A stretch of DNA of 64,000 nucleotides, from assembly GCA_937139365.1 (NCBI GenBank), contig CAKZPT010000066.1:1-64000 (forward strand). Reading direction: 5' to 3'. A program made the translations under genes and the position numbers. Source of the stretch: an uncultured bacterium (lineage in GTDB: Bacteria > Verrucomicrobiota > Kiritimatiellia > PWTM01). Of the stretch, positions 7,953 to 16,853 are shown piece after piece (within the stretch, counting starts at the first letter, position 1; each line of letters opens with the position of its first letter). The notes under the pieces were generated by a model that searched no databases, was not told where the DNA came from, and worked only from the letters and a program-made list of their open reading frames with translations.

Positions 7953-9074
7953 ATGTCCTCCTCGGTGCCCACGTGGACGCGCGTGCGATCCCTCTGGACG
8001 CACCCGACGGCTCCCGACTGCGTGCACGTCATTGACCAGCGGGCCCTGCCCCACCGACTGGAGATCGTGGAGCTGGCGACGGCCGACGACGCGGCTCGCG
8101 CGATATCCGACATGGTGGTTCGCGGCGCGCCGTTGATCGGCGTGGTGGCCGCCTGGGGGCTTGCGCTGGCGGCGCGAAGAGCGGCGCCCGGCTCCGCCGC
8201 CGGCGCGGTAGAGGAGGCGGCCGCGCGCCTGTGCGCCACCCGCCCCACGGCTCGCGACTTGTTTGTCGCCGTCGAACGGCAACTGGCGGTGTCGGCGGGA
8301 TGTCGCGATGACGCGGGCCGGCGCGAGGCCCTGGTCCGGTCCGCGTCCGCGTTTACCGAGGAGTCCGCCGCCGCATGCCGCCGCATCGGTCTCCACGGGC
8401 TCTCGATCGTCGAGGCGGCCGCCCGGAGGTCGCCGGCCCGTCCGCTGCGGATCATGACCCACTGCAACGCCGGCCGCCTCGGCTGCGTCGAACTGGGAAC
8501 GGCCACCGCCCCGATCTACCTCGCGCGCGCGCGAGGCCTCGACGTCTTCGTGTGGGTGTCGGAGACGCGACCGCGCAACCAGGGCGCGCTGACGTGCTGG
8601 GAGCTGGCCGAGGCGGGCGTCCCGCATGCGCTGGTCGTCGACAGCGCGGCCGGCCATTGGCTCCAGCGCGGCGAGGTGGACCTGGTGCTCGTGGGCGCGG
8701 ACCGCATCACGCGACGCGGGGACGCCGCCAATAAGATCGGCACGCTGCTGAAGGCCTTGGCCGCCCGCGACGCCGGCGTGCCCTTCCATGTGGCAGCGCC
8801 GTGGACGACCTTCGACCTGTCCATCGAGGATGGCGTGGCCGGCATTCCGATCGAGGAGCGCGCAGAGGCGGAGGTGCGGTTCGTCGAGGGGACCCTGAAC
8901 GGCGGCCGCGCGCGTGTGGCCGTGCATCCACATTCAACGCCGATCCGCAATCCCGCGTTCGACGTGACGCCTGCGCGCCTGATTACGGGCCTGATCACCG
9001 ACCGCGGCTGCTGCGCCGCCGCTGAGGGGGAAATCCTCCGCCTGGCACGCGAGGAATCTGGGTGGCCGTCGTGA
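7953..9074 (+). CDS. mtnA: S-methyl-5-thioribose-1-phosphate isomerase
   Basis: 373 residues, usual length about 350. Converts methylthioribose-1-phosphate to methylthioribulose-1-phosphate in recycling of the 5'-methylthioadenosine made by SAM-dependent reactions. Motifs: VVRGAPLIG near residue 50, ATRPTA, MTHCNAG with the catalytic-site cysteine, ETRPRNQG, and VGADRITRRGDAANKIGT with the active-site aspartate. These distinguish it from eIF2B-like proteins. GGGGAA lies a short distance before the ATG. Its stop overlaps the start of the next gene (GTGA), so the two are co-translated. Confidence 0.94.
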   Translation: MSSSVPTWTRVRSLWTHPTAPDCVHVIDQRALPHRLEIVELATADDAARAISDMVVRGAPLIGVVAAWGLALAARRAAPGSAAGAVEEAAARLCATRPTARDLFVAVERQLAVSAGCRDDAGRREALVRSASAFTEESAAACRRIGLHGLSIVEAAARRSPARPLRIMTHCNAGRLGCVELGTATAPIYLARARGLDVFVWVSETRPRNQGALTCWELAEAGVPHALVVDSAAGHWLQRGEVDLVLVGADRITRRGDAANKIGTLLKALAARDAGVPFHVAAPWTTFDLSIEDGVAGIPIEERAEAEVRFVEGTLNGGRARVAVHPHSTPIRNPAFDVTPARLITGLITDRGCCAAAEGEILRLAREESGWPS

Positions 9075-9724
9075 CGGTCCCCGCGCCATCTGAAGGTTCG
9101 GTGCGGTTTACGGCGAAGTGGACACCTGGCCCCCCGCCGGACCACCCACGTCTGGCCGAGCTCGACGCCTTGCGCACGCGGTTGTGGGACCGCGGCTGGC
9201 TCGGTGCCCTGCCGAACGGGGTCGGCTACGGCAACGTCAGTCTGCGAGTTTCCGGCGCGCCCACCTTCGTGATCACGGCCACCGGATCGGGGGCCTCCCG
9301 CCGCCTTGATCCTGGCGGCTATGTGCTGGTCCTGGCGGCCGATCCGGCCCGAAACACCGTCGTTTGTACGGGCCCGCGGGTCGCCTCGGCCGAGGCGATG
9401 AGCCATGCCGCCGTGTACGCGGCCGAGCCGAGGGCCGGATGCGTCATCCACATCCATGCGCGCGAATTCTGGGCCGCCGCGATCCGCGCCGGTACGCCGA
9501 CAACGCCGCCGGAGGCGGAGTACGGCACGCCTGCGATGGCGGAGGAGGTCGCACGGTTGGTTTCGACTCTGGCGGCACCCGCCGCGGCGATCGCAATGGC
9601 CGGCCACGAAGACGGGCTGCTGGCGTGCGGGCCGGATCCGGGCGCGGCCGAGGAGGTCCTGCTCGACTTGTGGAGACGGCTGGGGTTTGCCGGAGGCGAC
9701 CGCGAGCAGGCCACCGCCCCTTGA
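9071..9724 (+). CDS. class II aldolase/adducin family protein, probably acting on methylthioribulose-1-phosphate
   Basis: 217 residues from GTG 9071, which overlaps the mtnA stop (GTGA); GTG 9062 is an alternative. Class II aldolase signatures: GYGNVSLR, VITATGSG, ASAEAMSHAAVY, CVIHIHARE with the H-x-H zinc ligands, and a late AMAGHEDGL histidine. Coupling to mtnA points to the next step: either dehydration of methylthioribulose-1-phosphate (MtnB) or, in the anaerobic DHAP-shunt, aldol cleavage to dihydroxyacetone phosphate and methylthioacetaldehyde. With no mtnC, mtnD or mtnE nearby and an anaerobic lifestyle, the aldolase reading is more attractive, but sequence alone does not settle it. 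Confidence 0.8.
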   Translation: MTVPAPSEGSVRFTAKWTPGPPPDHPRLAELDALRTRLWDRGWLGALPNGVGYGNVSLRVSGAPTFVITATGSGASRRLDPGGYVLVLAADPARNTVVCTGPRVASAEAMSHAAVYAAEPRAGCVIHIHAREFWAAAIRAGTPTTPPEAEYGTPAMAEEVARLVSTLAAPAAAIAMAGHEDGLLACGPDPGAAEEVLLDLWRRLGFAGGDREQATAP

Positions 9725-9778
9725 TCTTCCGGTTTGCGAAAACGTCTGGCCGCCTGGCGCCCGGGCACCGGCGAGTCG

Positions 9779-9807
9779 TTGATGGAGGGGGATGGCCGGG
9801 GTATACT
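9779..9807 (+). promoter_or_regulatory. sigma70-type promoter, leaderless arrangement before GTG 9814
   Basis: TTGATG (9779-9784), exactly 17 bases, TATACT (9802-9807), then 6 bases to GTG 9814. Transcription would start on the GTG. No ribosome-binding sequence lies between. Confidence 0.6.
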
Positions 9808-9813
9808 GCGGAC

Positions 9814-10551
9814 GTGCGGCCGGTCCTGACCATGGGGCTGATTCTGGCGGGCGCCGTCTCCGCGGCGCCGACGCCGGGTTTCGAACGGTACAAGGTCATT
9901 CTGGACCGCCAACCGTTCGGGCTTGTGTTGTCCGCCGCCACGAATGCCGAGCCCGCGGCCCCCCCTCCCATTGTCGCGGGGCCGGGCGGCGAGGCGTTGG
10001 GGATGCGGGCAAGCAGCCTGGTCATGGTCGACGGGGAAGGCCCCCGAGTTGGGCTGGTCGATGTCAAAACGGGTCGCAGCCTGTACCTGATGCCCGGAGA
10101 GACGCAGGAGGGCATCCGGGTCGTATCGGCCGATTTCGACGCCGAGGAGGTCATCATTCAGCGCGGAGCTGAAATGGCCATTTTGAAACTCAAGGAGGCT
10201 GGCACGACCGAGAAGAGAATGCTCGGCGCGCTGACGGCTCCCCGCCCCGGGACCGATCCACGCCGCATTCTCGGCGGCGTCGCGCCGACCACTCCACCGG
10301 CGCCGGCGCCCACCACGCCGTCCGCGCCACCCGCGGCGCCGCGGCTGCAAGGCGCCGAGCTTGAGGCGCACCTTCGTAACTACCAGATGGAGGTGATCCG
10401 CAAAGGCCTGCCTCCCCTGCCCATTCCCCTGACGCCGGAGATGGATGCGCAGCTAGTGCAGGAAGGCGTCCTGCCGCCCCAGGGGACGACGGTCATCCAG
10501 GGGTCCGGCGCCCAGATCATCATCCAGCACCAGCCGCAGCCGGCACCCTGA
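9814..10551 (+). CDS. secreted/periplasmic protein, possibly GspC/PilP-like
   Basis: 245 residues from GTG 9814, with ATG 9832 as a shorter option. A signal peptide (VLTMGLILAGAVSAAP) is followed by GFERYKVILDRQPFG, which resembles the start of the GspC/PilP periplasmic domain, then strands around LVMVDGEGPRVGLVDVKTG and EGIRVVSADFDAEEVIIQRG. The C-terminal half is Pro/Ala-rich and ends in a QIIIQHQPQPAP tail. GspC-type proteins link the two membranes in type II secretion or pili. No other secretion genes are next to it, so this is a weak family guess. The promoter abuts the start codon. Confidence 0.6.
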   Translation: MRPVLTMGLILAGAVSAAPTPGFERYKVILDRQPFGLVLSAATNAEPAAPPPIVAGPGGEALGMRASSLVMVDGEGPRVGLVDVKTGRSLYLMPGETQEGIRVVSADFDAEEVIIQRGAEMAILKLKEAGTTEKRMLGALTAPRPGTDPRRILGGVAPTTPPAPAPTTPSAPPAAPRLQGAELEAHLRNYQMEVIRKGLPPLPIPLTPEMDAQLVQEGVLPPQGTTVIQGSGAQIIIQHQPQPAP

Positions 10552-10583
10552 ACGCTGCCGTACGCGGCGAGCGCCGATTTCGC

Positions 10584-10660
10584 GCACCCGTAGCGCAACT
10601 GGACAGAGCATCAGACTTCGGATCTGAGGGTTGCAGGTTCGAATCCTGCCGGGTGCGCCA
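10584..10660 (+). tRNA. tRNA-Arg (anticodon TCG), CCA encoded
   Basis: Acceptor GCACCCG pairs with CGGGTGC, discriminator G, encoded CCA. Anticodon stem TCAGA/TCTGA encloses CTTCGGA, anticodon TCG. T loop GTTCGAATC. Confidence 0.95.
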
Positions 10661-10848
10661 CCCCCCGCGGGGAGGACGGAATCCCCCGCGCGTCCCGTTC
10701 GATAGGCGGGCGTCGGCCGTCCGGGCGGCGTCTTTCGACCCCGCGGAAACCGTGCCACTCGCCAGTCCCTTCGTTTTTGTCTACCATGATGCGGCGTTTC
10801 GGCCTGCCCTCGACGGCATCGGGGAGAGGCGGACGGAGGACCTCCAGC

Positions 10849-13032
10849 ATGAGAGAGATCGGTGGAACACGTCAGGCGGCGGTGTCGGCGATCGTCAAGT
10901 ACCGCCCGCCCGAGCGCCCGTTTAACTTCCTCGAGAAGCCGGCCAAGGAGATTTTCGGGACCAATGTGTTCAGCGACGAGGTCATGCGCGAACGGCTGCC
11001 GAAACCGGTGTACCAGGCCCTTCGCCGGACGATCGAGGGCGGCGAACCGCTGGACATCAAGCTGGCCGACGCAGTCGCGGTCGCGATGCGCGACTGGGCG
11101 ATCGAGCGTGGGGCGACCCACTACGCCCACGTCTTTTTTCCGCTCACCGGCCAGACGGCCGAAAAACACGATTCCTTCCTGGAACCCGACGGCCGCGGCG
11201 GCGTGCTGGCGGAATTCTCCGGCAAGCAGCTCATCCGCGGCGAACCGGATGCCTCGAGCTTCCCATCCGGCGGGCTGCGCGCCACCTTCGAGGCGCGAGG
11301 CTACACGACGTGGGACGTCACCAGTCCGGCGTACATCCTCGAGAATCCCAACGGTACGACCCTCTGCATCCCGACGCTGTTTTCCTCGTGGACCGGCGAG
11401 GCCCTGGACAAGAAGACGCCGCTGCTCCGCTCGATCCAGGCCCTGAACCAGCAGGCCCAGCGAATCCTTGCGCTGTTCGGCCACCGTAGCCCCGGGCTGG
11501 TGCAGGCGACGGCGGGTCCGGAGCAGGAGTATTTCCTGATCGACCGGAATTTCTTCTTTGCGCGCCCCGACCTGCTCAACGCCGGGCGCACCCTGTTTGG
11601 CGCGCGCCCGCCGAAGGGCCAGGAACTCCAGGACCAGTATTTCGGAGCGATCCCCGACCGCGTGCTGGCCTGCATGCTTGAGACGGAGCACGAGCTATTC
11701 AAGCTCGGCGTGCCCGTAAAGACGCGCCACAACGAGGTGGCGCCGGCGCAATACGAGATCGCCCCGGTGTACGAGAACGCCAACGTCGCGGCCGATCACC
11801 AGCATCTGGTCATGCTGCAACTCCAGCGCGTGGCGCAGAAGTACGGCATGGCCTGCCTGCTCCACGAGAAGCCGTTCGCCGGCATCAACGGCTCCGGGAA
11901 GCACCTCAATTGGTCGCTCGCCACGCCGGCGCAGAACCTGCTGGACCCCGGCACGACGCCGCACGAGAACGCCCAGTTTCTGGTCTTCTGCGCGGCGGTC
12001 ATTCGCGCCGTCCATCGGCACGGCGACCTGTTGCGTGCCGTCGTGGCCTCGGCCGGCAACGACCACCGCCTTGGGGCCCACGAGGCCCCGCCGGCGATCA
12101 TCTCGGTGTTTCTGGGCCAGCAGCTCACGGACATCTTCGAGCAGATCCGCCGCGGGACGCTGCGCAGGACCCGCCGACCGGGATTTCTCAATGTGGGGGT
12201 CGACCTGCTGCCGCCGTTGCCAAAGGACGCCGGCGACCGTAACCGGACCAGCCCCTTCGCCTTCACCGGGAACAAGTTCGAGTTTCGTGCGGTCGGCGCC
12301 AGCCAGTCCGTCGCCGGAGCCCTTACTGCGCTCAACACGATCGTCGCGGAATCCCTGGACTACATTGCCACCCGGCTCGAGGCGGCGCCGAAGGATACCC
12401 CGGTGCGGTTCAGCGCGGCCGTGCAGCGAGTGCTGCAGGAGGTCATGCGGGAGAGCGCGCCGGTGATTTTCAACGGCGACAACTACTCCACCGAATGGCA
12501 TCGCGAGGCCGTCCGCCGCGGCTTGCCCAACCTTCAGAATACGGTGGACGCGTTGCCCGTCCTGGCCCAACCGGAGGTCGCGGAGATGTTCGAGCGGTAC
12601 GGCGTGCTCTCCCGCCGCGAGTTGCAGAGCCGGTACGAGGCGTACGTGGAACGGTATGTCCAGGACGTGCAGATCGAGGCGCGCCTGACGTGGCGGATCG
12701 CCAAGACTCAGATTTTCCCGGCCGCCGTGGCCTACGAGCATCGGCTGGCGTCCACTTCGCTTGCCCTGAAGAGCCTCGGGATGGAACACTGCACCACCGT
12801 CCTGGAGGAGTCGTCCGGCCTGCTGGCCCGCTTCCAAAAGACCCTGGTCGAGCTGGAGCGGCGAATCGGGGCGACGCCGACTGGAGCGGACATCGGGGCG
12901 GCCCGATATGCGCGGGACACACTGCTGCCGGCGATGGGGGAGGTGCGCAGGATTGCGGACGCGCTGGAATGCGTCGTCGCCGACGATCTCTGGCCGCTGC
13001 CGACCTATCAGGAAATGCTGTTCATCAAATAG
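10849..13032 (+). CDS. glnN: glutamine synthetase type III
   Basis: 727 residues from ATG 10849, chosen because GGAGGA lies 8 bases upstream; an earlier in-frame ATG at 10777 has no such site. Length and the core [17 protein letters not shown], the [21 protein letters not shown] segment, [28 protein letters not shown] and [11 protein letters not shown] are characteristic of the large type III enzyme, which forms a dodecamer and makes glutamine from glutamate, ammonia and ATP. Type III enzymes lack the adenylylation loop of type I. A second, type I enzyme (15169-16590) is in the same block, so ammonia assimilation is duplicated. Preceded by tRNA-Arg and followed closely by a methionine-pathway gene on the same strand. 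Confidence 0.96.
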   Translation: MREIGGTRQAAVSAIVKYRPPERPFNFLEKPAKEIFGTNVFSDEVMRERLPKPVYQALRRTIEGGEPLDIKLADAVAVAMRDWAIERGATHYAHVFFPLTGQTAEKHDSFLEPDGRGGVLAEFSGKQLIRGEPDASSFPSGGLRATFEARGYTTWDVTSPAYILENPNGTTLCIPTLFSSWTGEALDKKTPLLRSIQALNQQAQRILALFGHRSPGLVQATAGPEQEYFLIDRNFFFARPDLLNAGRTLFGARPPKGQELQDQYFGAIPDRVLACMLETEHELFKLGVPVKTRHNEVAPAQYEIAPVYENANVAADHQHLVMLQLQRVAQKYGMACLLHEKPFAGINGSGKHLNWSLATPAQNLLDPGTTPHENAQFLVFCAAVIRAVHRHGDLLRAVVASAGNDHRLGAHEAPPAIISVFLGQQLTDIFEQIRRGTLRRTRRPGFLNVGVDLLPPLPKDAGDRNRTSPFAFTGNKFEFRAVGASQSVAGALTALNTIVAESLDYIATRLEAAPKDTPVRFSAAVQRVLQEVMRESAPVIFNGDNYSTEWHREAVRRGLPNLQNTVDALPVLAQPEVAEMFERYGVLSRRELQSRYEAYVERYVQDVQIEARLTWRIAKTQIFPAAVAYEHRLASTSLALKSLGMEHCTTVLEESSGLLARFQKTLVELERRIGATPTGADIGAARYARDTLLPAMGEVRRIADALECVVADDLWPLPTYQEMLFIK

Positions 13033-13091
13033 GCGTTTCGCCTGCCGGGCGGCGACCTACCGGCCGGCGGGGGATTGGTTACGCGTAAGGC

Positions 13092-14930
13092 ATGTCGCTG
13101 ACCCGGACCCAGATCTCCGATCGTCTCGCCGCCGAAGTCCTGATCTTCGACGGGGCGATGGGCACGGAAATCTATAAGCGGCACTTCTTCCTGAACGCCT
13201 GCTACGACGCGCTGAGCCTTCAGTCGCCGGACACGATCCGCGCCATCCACCGCGACTACGCCGAGGCCGGCGCGGACGTCCTGACCACCAATTCCTTCGG
13301 TGCCAACGCCAACAAGCTGGCCGCGCACGGTCTGGCGGACAAGGTCGGCGACATCAACCTCGCCGCCGCACGCTTGGCGCGCGAGGTGGCCGGCCACCGC
13401 TGCTGGGTGGCGGGATCCGTCGGGCCCCTGGGCGAGGTCCCGTTCGGACGCGAACTGTCCGAGGACGAACGCACCTCGACCCTTTGCGAACAGATTTCGG
13501 CCCTGCGGGCCGGTGGCGTGGACTTCGTCCTGTTCGAGACCCTCGGCAGCCGGGCCGACGTGGAACGGGCCTGCCGCGCCATGCGCGCCTTTGCCGACAC
13601 GCCCTACATCGTCAGCCTGACGGTGGATCGGAACGGGGAATCCGGCCGCGGCGAACCGCTCGCCCTACTGCTGGGCCCGCTCGCCGGCGCCGCGGTGCCG
13701 CCGGTCGCCGTGGGCCTGAACTGCGGCCAGGGCCCGGAAAGCACCTTGGCCGCGCTGGAACTGCTGTTGCCGCTGACCGACCTCCCCGTGATCGTCCAGC
13801 CCAACGCCGGCACGCCGAAGCCGGTCGAGGGACGGATGATCTACATGACCAGCCCGGAGTACCTCGCCACCTTCGCCCAGCGGTATGTCCAGCTCGGCGC
13901 CCGGGGCGTGGGGGGGTGCTGCGGCACTGCGCCGGAGCACATTCGAGAGCTGGCCCGCAGCCTACGGCCATTGGCCCGCCGCCACGCCGCCGACCGGGCC
14001 CCCACCCTGTCCGAAACCCGCCCCCTGCCGGCGCGTCCTCCGACGGCGGGAAAATCGGACCTGGCCGACAAGCTCGCCGCACGGCGATGGGTCCGCTGCG
14101 TCGAGATCGCGCCGCCACGGGGCTGGGATCTCGGACCGACCCTGCGCTCCGCCCGTGCCTGCCGCGACGCCGGCGTGGATGCGATCAACGTCCCCGACGG
14201 CCCCCGCGCCAGCGCGCGCCTGTCCCCTTTTTTCACGGCCCTCTCCATCCAGCGCGAGGCCGGCATCGAGGCGATCCTCCATTTCTGCTGCCGCGACAAA
14301 AGCCTGCTCGCGATGCAGGCGGAGCTCCTCGGCTGCGCGGCCGCCGGGCTGCGCAACATCCTCTTCATCACCGGCGACCCGCCGCGGCTCGGCGATTTTC
14401 CGTTTTCCAGCGCCGTCTTCGACGCCGACTCCATCTCGATGGTCCGCATCCAGGATCATATGAACCGCGGCGTCGATATCGGCGGTCGTCCGTTGGACCC
14501 GCCCACCCGCACGCTGATCGGCGTCGGCGCGGACCCCAACGCGATCGACATGAACCGCGAGCTTCGCCGTCTTCGGGAGAAAGTGGAGGGAGGGGCCGAG
14601 TTCGTGATCACCCAGCCGGTGTTTGCGGTCGCCACGATGCAGCGTTTTCTCGAGGCCGTCGTGGACTTGTCCGTTCCCGTGATCGCCGGCATCTGGCCGC
14701 TGGCGAGCCTGCGCAACGCCGAGTTCATGCGCAACGAGGTCCCCGGCGTGGTCGTGCCCGACGAGGTGATGAGCCGGATGGCGGCGGCCCCCGACCGCGA
14801 AGCGCAACGCGGGGAGGGGGTGGCGATCGCCCGCGAGACGCTGGCCGCGCTGCGCCCGATGGTCGCCGGCGTACAGGTCAGCGCGCCGTTCGGCAACGTT
14901 CAGACCGCGATCGAGGTCCTGCGCGAGTGA
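13092..14930 (+). CDS. bifunctional homocysteine S-methyltransferase/5,10-methylenetetrahydrofolate reductase (YitJ-like)
   Basis: 612 residues. The N-terminal half (about 1-300) is the homocysteine methyltransferase barrel: FDGAMGTEIY, TTNSFGAN, a zinc cysteine in VGLNCGQG and the paired cysteines of GVGGCCGT. The C-terminal half (about 320-612) is the FAD-binding reductase barrel: FCCRDKS, GLRNILFITGDPP, LIGVGADPNA and FVITQPVF. The fusion makes 5-methyl-THF and presumably uses it or S-methylmethionine to methylate homocysteine, as in Bacillus YitJ. No strong Shine-Dalgarno sequence is seen; an AAGG is close to the ATG. No cobalamin-binding domain is present, so this is not complete MetH. 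Confidence 0.93.
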   Translation: MSLTRTQISDRLAAEVLIFDGAMGTEIYKRHFFLNACYDALSLQSPDTIRAIHRDYAEAGADVLTTNSFGANANKLAAHGLADKVGDINLAAARLAREVAGHRCWVAGSVGPLGEVPFGRELSEDERTSTLCEQISALRAGGVDFVLFETLGSRADVERACRAMRAFADTPYIVSLTVDRNGESGRGEPLALLLGPLAGAAVPPVAVGLNCGQGPESTLAALELLLPLTDLPVIVQPNAGTPKPVEGRMIYMTSPEYLATFAQRYVQLGARGVGGCCGTAPEHIRELARSLRPLARRHAADRAPTLSETRPLPARPPTAGKSDLADKLAARRWVRCVEIAPPRGWDLGPTLRSARACRDAGVDAINVPDGPRASARLSPFFTALSIQREAGIEAILHFCCRDKSLLAMQAELLGCAAAGLRNILFITGDPPRLGDFPFSSAVFDADSISMVRIQDHMNRGVDIGGRPLDPPTRTLIGVGADPNAIDMNRELRRLREKVEGGAEFVITQPVFAVATMQRFLEAVVDLSVPVIAGIWPLASLRNAEFMRNEVPGVVVPDEVMSRMAAAPDREAQRGEGVAIARETLAALRPMVAGVQVSAPFGNVQTAIEVLRE

Positions 14931-15119
14931 TCGCCTCCGCTCACATCGGCGTCCGCCGTCTCGGCCGGAGCCACCGCGGCACGATCCCCGGCGAGCGATC
15001 CTCAGGGGTTGGGGGACCGATTCCGCGCCGGCCGCCCCACTCGCGAAAGACCTGAGGAACCCGACCCGGGTCCAGGCAGATGAGGTTCACGCCCACCCTT
15101 TGCCGGCCCGAACGCAAGT

Positions 15120-15148
15120 CGGGGCCCCCGCGCGAGGCGGGGGCCCCG
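15120..15148. terminator. strong GC hairpin between convergent genes
   Basis: Twelve-base perfect stem (CGGGGCCCCCGC / GCGGGGGCCCCG) with a 5-base loop, 20 bases after the glnA stop on the minus strand and about 190 bases after the plus-strand gene. No T-run follows on either strand, so it is either a weak or factor-dependent terminator or an mRNA 3'-end stabiliser. Confidence 0.55.
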
Positions 15149-15168
15149 GTGGAGCGGGCCGGAAGGAC

Positions 15169-16590
15169 TCAGATGTCGAAATAGAGGACGAACTCGTACG
15201 GATGCGGCCGAAGTTCGAGGGCGGATACCTCGTTTTTCAGCTTGTAGCTGATCCAGGTCTCAATCACGTCCTCCGTAAACACGTCGCCCCGTAGCAGGAA
15301 GGCGTGATCCTTTTCGAGGTTGGCCAGCGCCTCGCGCAGCGAACCCGGCGCCTTCGGAACCCTGGACAGTTCCTCGGGCGGCAGGTCGTAGATGTCCTTG
15401 TCCAGCGGATCGCCGGGATGGATCTTGTTTTCGATGCCGTCCAGGATGGCCATCAGCATGGCCGAGAAAGCCAGGTAGGGGTTGCAGCTTGGGTCGGGGC
15501 AGCGGAACTCGACCCGCTTCGACTTGGGCGAGGTCGAGTACATCGGGATGCGGCACGCCGCGCTGCGGTTGCGTTGCGAGTAGGCAAGGTTCACCGGCGC
15601 CTCGAACCCCGGCACGAGCCGCTTGTAGCTGTTGGTCGTCGGGTTGGTGAACGCCAGCAGCGCGGGGGCGTGTTTCAGCAGACCTCCGATCGCGTAGAGC
15701 GCCGTGTCCGAAAGCCCCGCATAGCCGGTGCCGGCGAACAGGTTCCGGCCGCCCTTCCACAGCGACACGTGCGTGTGCATGCCGCTGCCGTTGTCGCCGA
15801 ACAACGGCTTGGGCATGAACGTGACGGTTTTGCCGTGGCGCACCGCGACGTTTTTCAGCACGTATTTGTATTTCAAGACCTTATCCGCCATCTCGACGAG
15901 CGGCGAGAAGGCGATCTCGATCTCCCCTTGGCCCGCCGTGGCGACCTCGTGGTGCTGCTTGCCGGTCTTCACCCCGATCGCCTCGAGCGTCAGCATCATC
16001 TCGCTGCGAATGTCCTGCAATTTATCCAGGGGCGGACAGGGGAAGTACCCCTCTTTGTAGCGGATCTTGTAGCCGAGGTTCGGGTTCTCGACCCGGCCCG
16101 TGTTCCAGCGGCCTTCGATCGAGTCGAGGTGGTAGTAGCCCTCGTGCTCGTTCTGGTCGCAGCGGACGTCGTCGAATATGAAGAATTCCGCCTCCGGGCC
16201 GAACAAGGCGGCGTCGGCGACGCCCGACCGGCGCAGGTAGGCTTCCGCCTTGCGGGCGATGTTGCGGGGATCGCGAGTGTAGTCCTCGCCGGTGATCGGA
16301 TCGCAGATGTTGCAGATCAACACTAGCGTCTTGTGGGTCGTGAACGGATCGACAAAGGCCGTGTCCGGAACCGGCTTCACCAGCATGTCGGACTCGTTGA
16401 TCGCCTGCCAGCCCCGGATGCTCGATCCGTCGAAGCCGAGCCCCTTCTCAAACGTCTCCTCGTCCAGCGCGTGCGCGGGGACCGAGAAATGCTGCCACAG
16501 ACCCGGGAAGTCCATGAACCGCAGGTCCACCACTTCCACCTGTTCCCGCGCGATGAATTCCAACACATCCTTTGCCGTCTTCTCGCTCAT
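15169..16590 (-). CDS. glnA: glutamine synthetase type I
   Basis: 473 residues from ATG 16588-16590, which has AGGAG 8 bases upstream. Signatures: FDGSSIRGW near residue 53, PEAEFFIFD (132-140), [12 protein letters not shown] (267-278), [13 protein letters not shown], and [20 protein letters not shown], where Tyr401 matches the adenylylated tyrosine of the GSI-beta class. Assimilates ammonia into glutamine. The adenylyltransferase gene glnE lies directly upstream on the same strand, 263 bases away, so covalent control is expected. A sigma54-like element and a palindrome lie in that gap. Confidence 0.97.
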   Translation of the reverse strand: MSEKTAKDVLEFIAREQVEVVDLRFMDFPGLWQHFSVPAHALDEETFEKGLGFDGSSIRGWQAINESDMLVKPVPDTAFVDPFTTHKTLVLICNICDPITGEDYTRDPRNIARKAEAYLRRSGVADAALFGPEAEFFIFDDVRCDQNEHEGYYHLDSIEGRWNTGRVENPNLGYKIRYKEGYFPCPPLDKLQDIRSEMMLTLEAIGVKTGKQHHEVATAGQGEIEIAFSPLVEMADKVLKYKYVLKNVAVRHGKTVTFMPKPLFGDNGSGMHTHVSLWKGGRNLFAGTGYAGLSDTALYAIGGLLKHAPALLAFTNPTTNSYKRLVPGFEAPVNLAYSQRNRSAACRIPMYSTSPKSKRVEFRCPDPSCNPYLAFSAMLMAILDGIENKIHPGDPLDKDIYDLPPEELSRVPKAPGSLREALANLEKDHAFLLRGDVFTEDVIETWISYKLKNEVSALELRPHPYEFVLYFDI

Positions 16591-16694
16591 CCGTGTGCTC
16601 CTGTCGCGCCCGGGAAAACCGACGCGGCTGCTCCGCCGCCGGGACTTCCGCATTTGCGGAGCCGCCGGTGTCCCTGAGGCGCGAGCTTGCCCTT

Positions 16695-16710
16695 AGCAGG
16701 CAACATGCCA
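16695..16710 (-). promoter_or_regulatory. sigma54-like -24/-12 element upstream of glnA
   Basis: Minus-strand TGGCATGTTGCCTGCT has the GG-N10-GC spacing and matches most defined positions of the sigma54 consensus TGGCACG-N4-TTGCW. It would start transcription near 16683, about 93 bases before the glnA ATG. It overlaps a palindrome, so part of the match could be coincidence; rpoN and an activator are not in the window. Confidence 0.45.
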
Positions 16711-16716
16711 TGTTGC
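16700..16716. repeat. 17-base perfect palindrome in the glnA upstream region
   Basis: GCAACATG, one base, CATGTTGC. It overlaps the putative -24 element of glnA and could be an operator for a dimeric regulator. A related CAACATG half-site occurs about 40 bases further upstream (near 16738). Confidence 0.6.
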
Positions 16717-16853
16717 ACAAGTTATTGTCGGATCTTCACAACATGCGCGTCGCCAACGTATTGCGAACATCGTCGGAACATGATTGTCTGAAAAAACGAT
16801 ACAAGAATGTCGCCTCAAAACTAAAGATCACAGATTTGTTCGTCCGCCTGGCC

